DNA from: Abditibacteriota bacterium
GTDB taxonomy: Bacteria; Armatimonadota; UBA5829
Length of the DNA: 17,506 nucleotides
Direction of reading: 5' to 3'
NCBI GenBank assembly: GCA_017959625.1
Contig: JAGDAG010000141.1
Coordinates: 1 to 17,506 of the forward strand
The notes under the pieces were generated by a model, which had not been told where the DNA came from, ran no database searches, and worked only from the letters and a program-made list of their open reading frames with translations. Below, piece by piece: positions 7,018 to 14,380 of the stretch. Position 1 is the stretch's first letter. Each line of letters begins with the position of its first letter. The position numbers and the translations under genes were made by a program.

Positions 7018-9326
7018 TATTTCTCAAATATCATATACACCTTGTCCACCCACACGCCGCCTTCCACGGCGTTGTTGTCAAGGGGCACGATGCACAGGTT
7101 CACGTCCCGGGCGTCCCACAGGTCCATACTGCCGCAGTCCAGGGCGGTATATTTGTCTCCGGACAGCAGGTCTGCGGAAACGTTGCGGACGTATTTGGCC
7201 CCCAGGTTGAAGTCCCAGAAATACAGCTGAAAGGCGTCCGCTCCCGGCGTAGTTTTGCCTCCCGCCCGGGCGGAAACGAACATACGCGCCTTTTTGTAGC
7301 CGGCTTTATACGCCCCTCCGATGATCTTGCTCACCTTCCTCTGCAGGCCCCATTCCGAAGTATCGGTATACTGCACCCCCGCTTTGCCTTCAGGGGCGAG
7401 GGGATCCTCCTTTATGTCGCAGGCGCTGCCTGCCAGATACAGGCTGAAGTCCGTTCCCGGCATACAGAAGTATTCCTCCGGCCCAAGCCCCTTGAGGGCC
7501 TCCGGCAGGACGGCGGGGCTCACGTGCTCGCCTTCCCTGACGGCGTCGCTGCCCGTATATTCGGCTCCCTCCTGGCTGCAGCCGTTGCCGGTCTTCTTCT
7601 GGAAGCCGAGGAAGAACTTTTCAAACCGTATCACGTCCCTGTACAGGGAGTTGTCGCAGGCTGCCCATTTCTCCTGCTCCTCCTCGTCCAGCCTGGTCAT
7701 GGAATACTGAAAGCACAAAGCTTCCTCCAGCACTCTTTCCCGTTTGGCTCCGTCCGCGCTTACGGCGGCAAGAGCCTCTGCAAAAAGCCCCATGCATTGG
7801 TTGAAGCGGTCCCTGTCGAGCCAGAAGCAGGAACGGCCGAAGCAGCGCAAGGGCTTCTCCTCGTTGCTTTGCCACTCTTCGTTCAGGCGTATGATCTTAT
7901 ACAGCATGGGCCAGGCGTCCCCGTAATAGCCGGCAAGAAACTCCTTCATCAGGGCGTCGTCGTCGGCTTCGGGATCCCACATGAGCTCGGCAGCCATATA
8001 GGCCTTCAGCAGGGTGAACGCGCAGTCGTTGTTGAAAGCGTCCCCCTGTTCAAACACAGCGGCAGCGCCGTTATCCCTGAAGGTCTGAAGGTCGGGCTTC
8101 AGACAGAAGAAGTTGGGGTGCATCAGGTAGGAGGCGCTGAAATTCACCAGATAATTCCACACGAACAGGTTTTCCGTCAGGGCGTGCCACCCGTCTATGG
8201 CCTTCAGATAGTCCAGGTTGTTTTTGACCCTGTCCGGGAACGGGCTCGAAGGGCAGTCCGCGAGGGGAGTGCCGAAATCGTTGTCTATATTGCAGAGCCG
8301 TATAAGAACGTTGTCCTCGGGCTTTATCCCCCTGGGGGCGTCCACGGAATACTGATAGGCAAAGGTCTCCACCAGCACGTCGGGGAACTCTTTTTTGACG
8401 GCCCGGGCCACCTTGTTCACGGCGTGGAGTATGACGCCGGACTGGGCCCCGTATTTCTCCGCCAGGGCCGTACAGTTGTCGCAGCGGCAGTAGCTTTGAT
8501 TGTCGTTCTGGGTGACGCTTATCATCCGGGGGTCCGGATGCCGCCGCAGCTCCTCCAGCACCTTTTGGGTCAGCATCTCCACGCATTCGTCGTTGGAAAG
8601 GCACAGCTGCCCGTAGCCGGAAAACCGCTTGCCGTTGATAAGGGGATACCATTCCGGATGGTCGGCGAAATAGTCCTTCGGGTTCACAAACAGCCAGAAG
8701 GTATGGCCGCCCCCTATGAGGTCGTAGCAGCCCCCCCATTCCGGGCTTATGGGGCTGGTGGCCAGGTTGGTGCGGCCGTTGAGCTTGTGCTTGGCCTTGA
8801 ACCGTTCGTCATGCATGAACTGCTTGAAGAAATCCTCTCTCAGATAGAAGGGGGGGACGTATTTTCTGCCGGCTTCCGTCCGGATATCCGCCTTTTTTGG
8901 GATATATTCGTCCTGCGGCGTGTAGAACCGGACCCCCAGGTCCTTTTCCAGAAAGTCGTAAACGGCGTAAAGGGTGCCGGCGGGCCTGTCCCCCGCCAGG
9001 ATAAGGGTGTTCCGGGAGCTTTTTATCAGTATGCCGTCCCGCTTCAGAGAGTCCCAGTCAAAATCCGGGATCTGCTTTTTGGTCTCTTCCGTCTGCCCGA
9101 TAAAGACGCTGCCCAGCCCTTCCCGGGGCGCCGGCAGTATCTCAAGCCGGGCGCCGGAGATCTTTTCCAGATAGGACTGCAGCTCCAGGGCCGCGTTTTT
9201 CTCCGGCTCCGTGGCGCCGTCGCCCAGCACTATGGCCGCCGCCGGCCTGCCTCCCTTCACCAGGACGCAGGCAAAGGCCCCTGCGGACCACATTACAAGA
9301 ACAAGGCAAAATAACAGAATTTTCAC
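7017..9326 (-). CDS. Secreted DUF4838 protein, copy 1
   Basis: This 769-residue paralogue is the first of the three to be transcribed. It starts with GTG (9326-9324). GGAGG lies 5 bases upstream, inside the end of the preceding gene, whose TAA directly abuts the GTG. Its signal peptide differs from the other copies (FCLVLVMWSAGAFAC) but ends at the same conserved Cys before VLVK. The GH67-N-like domain and the DUF4838 core with YCRCDNC, GHTF, HPEWY, FEQGDAFNN and the WDPEADDDALMKEF block are all present. It is close to copy 3 in the middle of the gene and to copy 2 in the N-terminal domain and near the C-terminus. The extracytoplasmic location and operon suggest work on a polysaccharide. The reaction is unknown. 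Confidence 0.85.
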   Translation of the reverse strand: MKILLFCLVLVMWSAGAFACVLVKGGRPAAAIVLGDGATEPEKNAALELQSYLEKISGARLEILPAPREGLGSVFIGQTEETKKQIPDFDWDSLKRDGILIKSSRNTLILAGDRPAGTLYAVYDFLEKDLGVRFYTPQDEYIPKKADIRTEAGRKYVPPFYLREDFFKQFMHDERFKAKHKLNGRTNLATSPISPEWGGCYDLIGGGHTFWLFVNPKDYFADHPEWYPLINGKRFSGYGQLCLSNDECVEMLTQKVLEELRRHPDPRMISVTQNDNQSYCRCDNCTALAEKYGAQSGVILHAVNKVARAVKKEFPDVLVETFAYQYSVDAPRGIKPEDNVLIRLCNIDNDFGTPLADCPSSPFPDRVKNNLDYLKAIDGWHALTENLFVWNYLVNFSASYLMHPNFFCLKPDLQTFRDNGAAAVFEQGDAFNNDCAFTLLKAYMAAELMWDPEADDDALMKEFLAGYYGDAWPMLYKIIRLNEEWQSNEEKPLRCFGRSCFWLDRDRFNQCMGLFAEALAAVSADGAKRERVLEEALCFQYSMTRLDEEEQEKWAACDNSLYRDVIRFEKFFLGFQKKTGNGCSQEGAEYTGSDAVREGEHVSPAVLPEALKGLGPEEYFCMPGTDFSLYLAGSACDIKEDPLAPEGKAGVQYTDTSEWGLQRKVSKIIGGAYKAGYKKARMFVSARAGGKTTPGADAFQLYFWDFNLGAKYVRNVSADLLSGDKYTALDCGSMDLWDARDVNLCIVPLDNNAVEGGVWVDKVYMIFEK

Positions 9327-10982
9327 TTATTCCTCCGGTTCAAACTCTCCGAACAGGGGATACACTCCCCCCTCTCCGCTGACCCATACGCACTGCTCGC
9401 CGTAACAGCGCACGCCGTAGTGCTTGTGATAGATGAACTCGCCCTTTTCGGTCATAAGGGGAGTGAAATACACGCTTATCTCTTCTCCCTTTTTGCATTC
9501 CGCAAGAGCGTAATTCTTTACGGGGGTCCATTTCCGTTCGCCCTCCGGCCCGTATATCTTAAAGGAGCCGGGCTTTATGTTTTCGGGTATGCGCACCAAA
9601 AGGGCGTCGCCGACCTTGGGGATGATCTTCAGGCGCCCCTTTGCGGGAAGGGCGCTTTCCGCCCGGGCGTATTCGTTTTCCCAATCGAAAAGCAGGTTCA
9701 CCCGTATTCCCAGATCGTCCCGGGTGATGATATGCCGCGCAAATTCGCATATTGCCTGCACCGCCCCTTCGGTGATGTCTATGGTGTTTATGGCGCTCCA
9801 TTCCTGCTGCAGGTGGGCCCGGGGAGTGGCAAAGCCGAAGCCTCCCAGTATGCGCTTGTGCATATCCTTTTCCGAATCGTTTTCCGGGGCGGAGTTCTCT
9901 TTTACGAAGCTGTTGTCGATGACCTGCTGGGGCAGGAGGGCGGAACGCATGAATTTTTCCGCATCGGCGTAATAGGCGGGGTCTCTGTTCTCCGCCGCCA
10001 GCAGCAGTATCTGTATCACGTCCCCAACCTGGTTGGATTCCCCCTGGTCCGTTTCCAGCCACGCCTGCTCCTTCACCCAGCCGTAGGAGGACATGAATTC
10101 CCGCAGGCCGTTTTTATATACCTTCAGCACCTTGTCCGCCGTTTTTTCGTCCCCCGCCATATAGGCGTAGTCCAGTATGCCGGAAAGGGACGAGGTTATG
10201 GAGTGTATATGGTTGGAGGCGTCGTCCGTCAGGCGCCCGTCGTCGGTGAAGCTGTGTCCCATGACTCCCTTTGCGTAACCGGCGGCAAGCTTCAGGGCAA
10301 GAGGGTTTTTGGTGACTCTGTAATACGCTGCCAGGGCCCCCACCAGCCTGCCGGAGGTGGTGGTCTGCATGGTGTCGGAAATGCCCAGAAATACCCCTTC
10401 CCGGCCCATGGCCTTTATTTTCTCATAGGAAAACATGCCGCTTTCGCCGTTCATTTTTTCCAGGGTCAAAAGCATGCCGTCCGCCAGGGCCCGGGCGTGG
10501 GCGTCGTTTCTGTTCTGCACCAGCCGGGTAAGGCCGAAAAGGGCCTCCCTCAGGTTGTGGCACTCCACCTTGGGCTTGTCGCTGTCGTCTGTGTCGATAA
10601 AATAGGGCATAAAGTCTTCGTTTTCCATACAGGAATACAAATACTTCGTATACGCCTTTTCCGCTTCGGCCGGCATCTTTTCGCCGGTGAGCATCTCCGT
10701 CTGGAACAGGGCTTCCAGGGCTCTCCCCGTCACGTGGGGGATGCCTATGGAAACGGCGTGCCGGGCAAAGGCGGTTTTTGTATCGGGATCCCGGTGTATG
10801 GAGAAAAAGGGCTCCAGGTCCCTGTCCCTGTCCAGCATCCCTTCCAAATAGCGGCAGGCAAGGTCAAGCCTTGCCCTGATGTCTGCAGAATACCATTTCA
10901 TGGGTTCTTTTTCCTCCGCGCCGGCGCAAAAGGCGCACCGGCAAAGCGCCAGCAGTATGGCGGCGATAACAAGGGCTCTCAT
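9327..10982 (-). CDS. Secreted protein of alpha/alpha-barrel glycosidase type, function unknown
   Basis: This 551-residue protein has a signal peptide (residues 1-20, cleavage near AFCA). Most of the rest is predicted helical, with repeated pairs of helices (for example 85-125, 143-175, 212-242, 262-300) typical of six-hairpin glycosidases and GH127/GH88-like folds. A polar run with NHIHSITSS (257-265) lies where such folds place the cleft. The last 110 residues turn to a beta pattern (RLKIIPKVGDALLVRIPENI), as in the C-terminal domains of GH127-like proteins. I cannot name a family or a catalytic pair. It begins 3 bases after the GH43-like gene and its stop touches the GTG of the DUF4838 gene, so it belongs to the same transcript and probably to the same glycan pathway. 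Confidence 0.65.
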   Translation of the reverse strand: MRALVIAAILLALCRCAFCAGAEEKEPMKWYSADIRARLDLACRYLEGMLDRDRDLEPFFSIHRDPDTKTAFARHAVSIGIPHVTGRALEALFQTEMLTGEKMPAEAEKAYTKYLYSCMENEDFMPYFIDTDDSDKPKVECHNLREALFGLTRLVQNRNDAHARALADGMLLTLEKMNGESGMFSYEKIKAMGREGVFLGISDTMQTTTSGRLVGALAAYYRVTKNPLALKLAAGYAKGVMGHSFTDDGRLTDDASNHIHSITSSLSGILDYAYMAGDEKTADKVLKVYKNGLREFMSSYGWVKEQAWLETDQGESNQVGDVIQILLLAAENRDPAYYADAEKFMRSALLPQQVIDNSFVKENSAPENDSEKDMHKRILGGFGFATPRAHLQQEWSAINTIDITEGAVQAICEFARHIITRDDLGIRVNLLFDWENEYARAESALPAKGRLKIIPKVGDALLVRIPENIKPGSFKIYGPEGERKWTPVKNYALAECKKGEEISVYFTPLMTEKGEFIYHKHYGVRCYGEQCVWVSGEGGVYPLFGEFEPEE

Positions 10983-10985
10983 ACG

Positions 10986-11927
10986 TCAGAAAAGGCGGCT
11001 TCCCAGAACGGGGACGCCGTGTTCGTCTTCTTCCAGCAGATAGATATTGGCCTTTTCCGGCGCTCCGCTGTTGGGGCAGTGGAACAGGCAGCAAAGCCTG
11101 CCGGAAAGGTCGCGGAACACCATCCCGTGGCCTCCGTGCTCCGAAAACAGGGGCTTGGAAAGCTGCCGCCAGGGGCCGGTTATCTTGTCGGAGACCGCCA
11201 GGCCGATATTGTATCTGCCTTCGGGGTCGAAGGAAGACCACAGCATCACCAGAAAGCCTTTGGAAGAATGATAGATAAAGGGGCCGTCGGTGACCAGGCC
11301 TCCGGAGTGGCCGAAGCCGGACGTCCAGGGGGCTTCCGAAGCCCGGAACAGCAGTATGGGCTCGCCGGCCGGCTTTTTCAGGTCGCCGGAAAGAGGTATG
11401 GCGCACACTTCTCCGTCCCGGACCTGCACCCATTCGTGGCAGAACACCATCCAGGGCTTTCCCTTGGGGTCCACGTAAAGCGTGCCGTCCAGGCACATCC
11501 ATTCGGCGGGAGTCTGAGGCTTGCTGCCCAGAGGGACGAAAGGCCCCAGGGGCGTCTTTGCCGTGAATATCTGGGTGGCTCTGTTTACCCCCTCGGCGTA
11601 GGCGCTGCCGAAGAGATACCACCGGCCCTTGTAGCGGTGGAGCTCCGGCGCCCAGAAGTTGGTGACGCCCCAGAAGCCTTCTCCGGCTTCAAAAACCGTA
11701 TGGGGCTCCGACCAATGCTTCAGGTCGGGGCTTTCCCACACCGAAAAGGCGTTCCCGCGGTGTGTCCCGGCCATATAGTATTTTCCGTCGCACACGGCGA
11801 TGAACGGATCCCTTATGCGTATATCCTGTATATCAACAGGATATTTTTCCATGGTTTTGTCCATAGCGTCTCCCATGGCCGCTGTTCCCAAAAGCAGCAG
11901 CAAAGCAAATAATAACGTTGTCTTCAT
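10986..11927 (-). CDS. Secreted GH43-like glycoside hydrolase (beta-propeller)
   Basis: This 313-residue protein starts at the ATG at 11927, one base after the stop of the preceding gene. A longer TTG reading exists but spoils the signal peptide (residues 1-21). The five-blade GH43 pattern is clear: IRDPFIAVCDGKYYMAGT with the base-like Asp40, NFWAPELHRYKGRWYLF (90-106), the CLDGTLYVD site (Asp148, pKa modulator), and VTDGPFIYHSSKGFLVMLWS (212-231). GH43 enzymes remove arabinose or xylose from plant polysaccharides, or galactose in some subfamilies. The general acid in most members is Glu in an EGP motif. Here the position reads Asp214 (TDGP), so activity or subfamily may differ. The usual glycine-rich GGH loop (265-267) is present. 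It is probably exported and acts beside the DUF4838 proteins. Confidence 0.8.
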   Translation of the reverse strand: MKTTLLFALLLLLGTAAMGDAMDKTMEKYPVDIQDIRIRDPFIAVCDGKYYMAGTHRGNAFSVWESPDLKHWSEPHTVFEAGEGFWGVTNFWAPELHRYKGRWYLFGSAYAEGVNRATQIFTAKTPLGPFVPLGSKPQTPAEWMCLDGTLYVDPKGKPWMVFCHEWVQVRDGEVCAIPLSGDLKKPAGEPILLFRASEAPWTSGFGHSGGLVTDGPFIYHSSKGFLVMLWSSFDPEGRYNIGLAVSDKITGPWRQLSKPLFSEHGGHGMVFRDLSGRLCCLFHCPNSGAPEKANIYLLEEDEHGVPVLGSRLF

Positions 11928-11928
11928 A

Positions 11929-12981
11929 CTATCCACTGCAGCCCTCCGCAAAGGCTTTGATATTTTCCGGAGGCACGTCCGGCTCCAGCACGTGAGTCGG
12001 AGAGAGAATGAGCCCCCCGTCTTTGAAAAGCGAGCGCAGACGCCTTATCTCACGCTTGATATCCTCCGGGGTCCCGAAGGGCATAAGGCTCTGAGTGCCT
12101 ATACAGCCGTCCAGAACAAGATGCCTGCCGAATTCTTTTTTTACCTGCTCCACGTCAAGACATTCCGGCTGCACGGGATTCAGCACGTCCACTCCGATCT
12201 CTATGAGCTCCGGGATCAGCTCCCATATATTTCCGTCGGAATGATACCAGACGCGGACTTTCGGGTTTATTTTTTTCACTTCGGATATAAAATGCTCCCA
12301 TCTGGGTTTCATAAAGCGGCGCCAGAGCTCTGCGCCGAACATAAGGCTGCGCTGATTTGCCACGTCGTCGCCTATTTTGAGCATATCGACTCCCGCGCGG
12401 GCGGCGGCGCGGCCCGCCTTCAGGTTTTCCCCGAGTATCCTGTCCAGCAGCCATTCGCATATCTCCGGCTTTTCCAGCATATCCGTAAGAAAAGGAACGT
12501 AGCCTCTGATCTGCCATGCATCTTCGTACATGTGCCCTATCCAGCTTACGGCGGCGCGGCCCCGGGCGTGAGCCTTTTCCACGGCCTCCGCCATATCGGC
12601 TACGCCTGTTTCCCTGCATACCGGCAGAGGAATGGTTTTGATCTCTTCGAGAGAGGTCATATTCCTTCCGGGACTTACATAGCGGGTAAAATGCCATGTA
12701 TCGCAGGGGATCTCCATCACTCCCAAAAAGTTGATCCACGCCCCGTCGGGCATATCTTCGCCGCGGAAAAACGGAGCAAAGGCCTCCGGCGGAGCGCCCT
12801 CGCGGGGGAGCCCTGCGTAAACAGGATCGAAAATACCGTATTTTTCTGTTATCGCTCCGTAGTCCATACCCATAAAGCCGCAGAAGCGCTGCAATACGGA
12901 GGGAACAAATTCAGCATAAAAAAGAGGCTTTTCGGAGCTTTTATGCTTAAGCGCCGCATAAAAACGTTCCAGCTGAGTCAT
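11929..12981 (-). CDS. Uroporphyrinogen decarboxylase-like (URO-D family) methyltransferase
   Basis: This 350-residue cytoplasmic protein has the URO-D/MtaA fold pattern. YHSDGN (246-251) is followed by VDVLNPVQPECLD (264-276), DGCIGTQ (291-297) and the ending LSPTHVLEPDVPPENIKAF. His247 and Cys293 may bind zinc, as in methylcobamide methyltransferases. It is not the haem-pathway enzyme: the N-terminal RAPVWxMRQAGR-type motif is absent. Close relatives are common near sugar-degradation genes, mostly without proven substrates. The ATG overlaps the stop of the formiminotransferase gene by 4 bases (ATGA). Its base composition is clearly lower in GC than its neighbours (233 of 480 bases in eight sampled blocks against 146 of 240 in the next gene), which suggests a separate origin. 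No corrinoid protein is encoded in the window. Confidence 0.8.
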   Translation of the reverse strand: MTQLERFYAALKHKSSEKPLFYAEFVPSVLQRFCGFMGMDYGAITEKYGIFDPVYAGLPREGAPPEAFAPFFRGEDMPDGAWINFLGVMEIPCDTWHFTRYVSPGRNMTSLEEIKTIPLPVCRETGVADMAEAVEKAHARGRAAVSWIGHMYEDAWQIRGYVPFLTDMLEKPEICEWLLDRILGENLKAGRAAARAGVDMLKIGDDVANQRSLMFGAELWRRFMKPRWEHFISEVKKINPKVRVWYHSDGNIWELIPELIEIGVDVLNPVQPECLDVEQVKKEFGRHLVLDGCIGTQSLMPFGTPEDIKREIRRLRSLFKDGGLILSPTHVLEPDVPPENIKAFAEGCSG

Positions 12982-13856
12982 TTGGCTTTCCTGATTATCC
13001 TGCCGGTGTCAAAAGCCTCCAGCCTGAGGGCGTCCTTTACTATGCGGGCGCTTATGTCCTCGGCGATGACCCCTATAAGCTCGGAGCCTTTTACGGAGCA
13101 GCCCAGCTCCTCCGCTCTTTGCCGGATATAGTCGTACACGGGAAACACCCCCGTCTTGTGGGGGCGGGTGATGTTGGTGGACACCTGGACCGTGCCGCTT
13201 GACCTGAGGAAGAGCCCCAGGGCCTTGACCCCTTCAAAGCGTTTGTCCTTCTTTTTGCGGCGGGACCTGATCTCCGAAGCGATAGTTTTAGCGATCTCCG
13301 TATCCCGGGTATCCAGGTTGACGTTAAAGGCTATAAGGGGTTCCCTGGCGCCTATAACGCAGGCCCCTGCCGTGGGGTGCAGCCCTTCGCCCAGGTCGGG
13401 GGGCCTTTCCCCCGGATGGTCCCTGAGCCACTCAAAGCCTCCCCGGCGGATGTTTTCCAGATATCTGTATGCCCTGTTATGGGCGGATTCCTCGTAAAAA
13501 TATACCGGTATCCCCAGAGAGGATACGGCTTCGCCTATGTCGTAGCTCAGCTCCACGGCGCTTTCCATGGAGGTATCGAAAAGAGGCACCACCGGCACCA
13601 CGTCCAGGGCTCCTATGCGGGGATGGACCCCCTTGTGGCTGTTGAGGTCTATATTCTCCAGGCACAGCCTGGCCAGCTGCACCAGGGCGGGCAGGAGCTC
13701 CTCGGCCGCGCCGGTCATGGTGATAACGCTGCGGTTGTGGTCGGAGTCGCAGGAATAGTCGTGCACCCGGGCAAACTCGCCGCAGGCCCCGGCCATTTCC
13801 TCAAGGAGCTCCGGGTCGGAGGCGGAGACGTTGGGAACGCATTGAAAAATGTCCAT
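12978..13856 (-). CDS. ftcD: Glutamate formiminotransferase
   Basis: This 292-residue stand-alone formiminotransferase transfers the formimino group between formiminoglutamate and tetrahydrofolate in histidine breakdown. Family signatures are intact: DSDHNRSV (37-44), the HKGVHPRIGALDVVP block (74-88), and PTAGACVIGAREPLIAFNVN in the C-terminal subdomain. The cyclodeaminase half found in the mammalian bifunctional enzyme is absent, as in many bacteria. The start is ATG 13856, which shares one base with the stop of apt (TGATG); a TTG one codon earlier is less likely. Its stop overlaps the next ATG. None of the other histidine-degradation (hut) genes are in the window, so a role as a single-carbon donor enzyme inside this operon is possible but unproven. 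Confidence 0.93.
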   Translation of the reverse strand: MDIFQCVPNVSASDPELLEEMAGACGEFARVHDYSCDSDHNRSVITMTGAAEELLPALVQLARLCLENIDLNSHKGVHPRIGALDVVPVVPLFDTSMESAVELSYDIGEAVSSLGIPVYFYEESAHNRAYRYLENIRRGGFEWLRDHPGERPPDLGEGLHPTAGACVIGAREPLIAFNVNLDTRDTEIAKTIASEIRSRRKKKDKRFEGVKALGLFLRSSGTVQVSTNITRPHKTGVFPVYDYIRQRAEELGCSVKGSELIGVIAEDISARIVKDALRLEAFDTGRIIRKAK

Positions 13857-14380
13857 CAAAGGGCTTCCTTCATTTCAAAAAGTGCTTCGTATTCGCATTT
13901 GTGAAGCTTGGGCACGTCGATGATATCTATAAAGCACAGGGCGTCGCACCGGCTGCAGATGCTTCCCGCCAGGGCCTGCGCCGCCGCCAGGGAGCCGCCG
14001 GTAGCCACTATATCGTCCACTATGAGCACCTTGTCCTCCGGGACTATGGCGCCCTTTTGCAGTTCGATGGCCGCGACGCTGTATTCGGTGGCGTATTCGC
14101 CGCGGACGCATTCTCCGGGCAGTTTGCCGGACTTGCGGGCCAGTACCAGGCCGCAGCCCAGGCGCAAAGCCAGGGGGGCGCTGAATACGAACCCCCGGGC
14201 CTCAAGGCCTATTATCTTGGTATAGCCCTTGCCCTTTGCCTTTTCGGCCATAAGCTCTATTACCCCGCCGAAGGCTTCGCTGTCCGCCAGCAGGGGGCAG
14301 ATATCCAGAAAGCCTATGCCCTTGCGGGGGAAATCCGGAATGATGCGGATCCTCTCCAGGATCGGGTTTTTGTCGTTCAA
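13856..14380 (-). CDS. apt: Adenine phosphoribosyltransferase
   Basis: This 174-residue enzyme makes AMP from adenine and PRPP in purine salvage. It shows GLEARGF (58-64), ARKSGKLPG (81-89) and the PRPP-binding loop VLIVDDIVATGGS (118-130), and its length is normal for Apt. It starts with TTG (14380-14378), overlapping the stop of the kinase gene in a TTGA arrangement. AAGGAG 8 bases upstream and the normal N-terminus NDKNPILERIRIIPDFPRKGI support that start. Its own stop shares a base with the next ATG. Cytoplasmic and a housekeeping gene, it is nonetheless embedded in a tightly coupled operon with glycan genes. Confidence 0.95.
   Translation of the reverse strand: MNDKNPILERIRIIPDFPRKGIGFLDICPLLADSEAFGGVIELMAEKAKGKGYTKIIGLEARGFVFSAPLALRLGCGLVLARKSGKLPGECVRGEYATEYSVAAIELQKGAIVPEDKVLIVDDIVATGGSLAAAQALAGSICSRCDALCFIDIIDVPKLHKCEYEALFEMKEAL

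Larger units (their letters stand above)
2379..9326 (-). repeat. Tandem triplication of a DUF4838 gene
   Basis: Three genes of nearly equal length (771, 771 and 769 codons) lie head to tail with junctions of a 7-base gap and a 1-base overlap. Long stretches are near-identical in DNA, including third codon positions, mainly in the first 130 codons (for example around 4321-4560, 6651-6890 and 8961-9200). Other parts have diverged strongly, especially the third quarter. This is a gene-family expansion in place and not a mobile element: no transposase or terminal repeats are visible. Confidence 0.85.

Noticed and set aside
7524..9314. A + strand open frame of 596 codons, and similar frames at 882-1982, 2133-3569, 3900-4766 and 6109-7230
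   Set aside because: All mirror - strand genes and recur at matching places in the three paralogues, as expected if they follow from codon usage of the real genes.
9420..11912. A + strand open frame of 830 codons across the GH43-like and alpha/alpha-type genes
   Set aside because: It is the antisense shadow of two genes with signal peptides, recognisable domains and coupled junctions. Its product shows no family motif, and no ribosome site or promoter precedes it.
11929..12981. Haem biosynthesis uroporphyrinogen decarboxylase (hemE)
   Set aside because: The N-terminal arginine-rich signature of HemE is missing and no other haem genes are near. The HSDGN and GCIGTQ motifs fit the methyltransferase-like branch.
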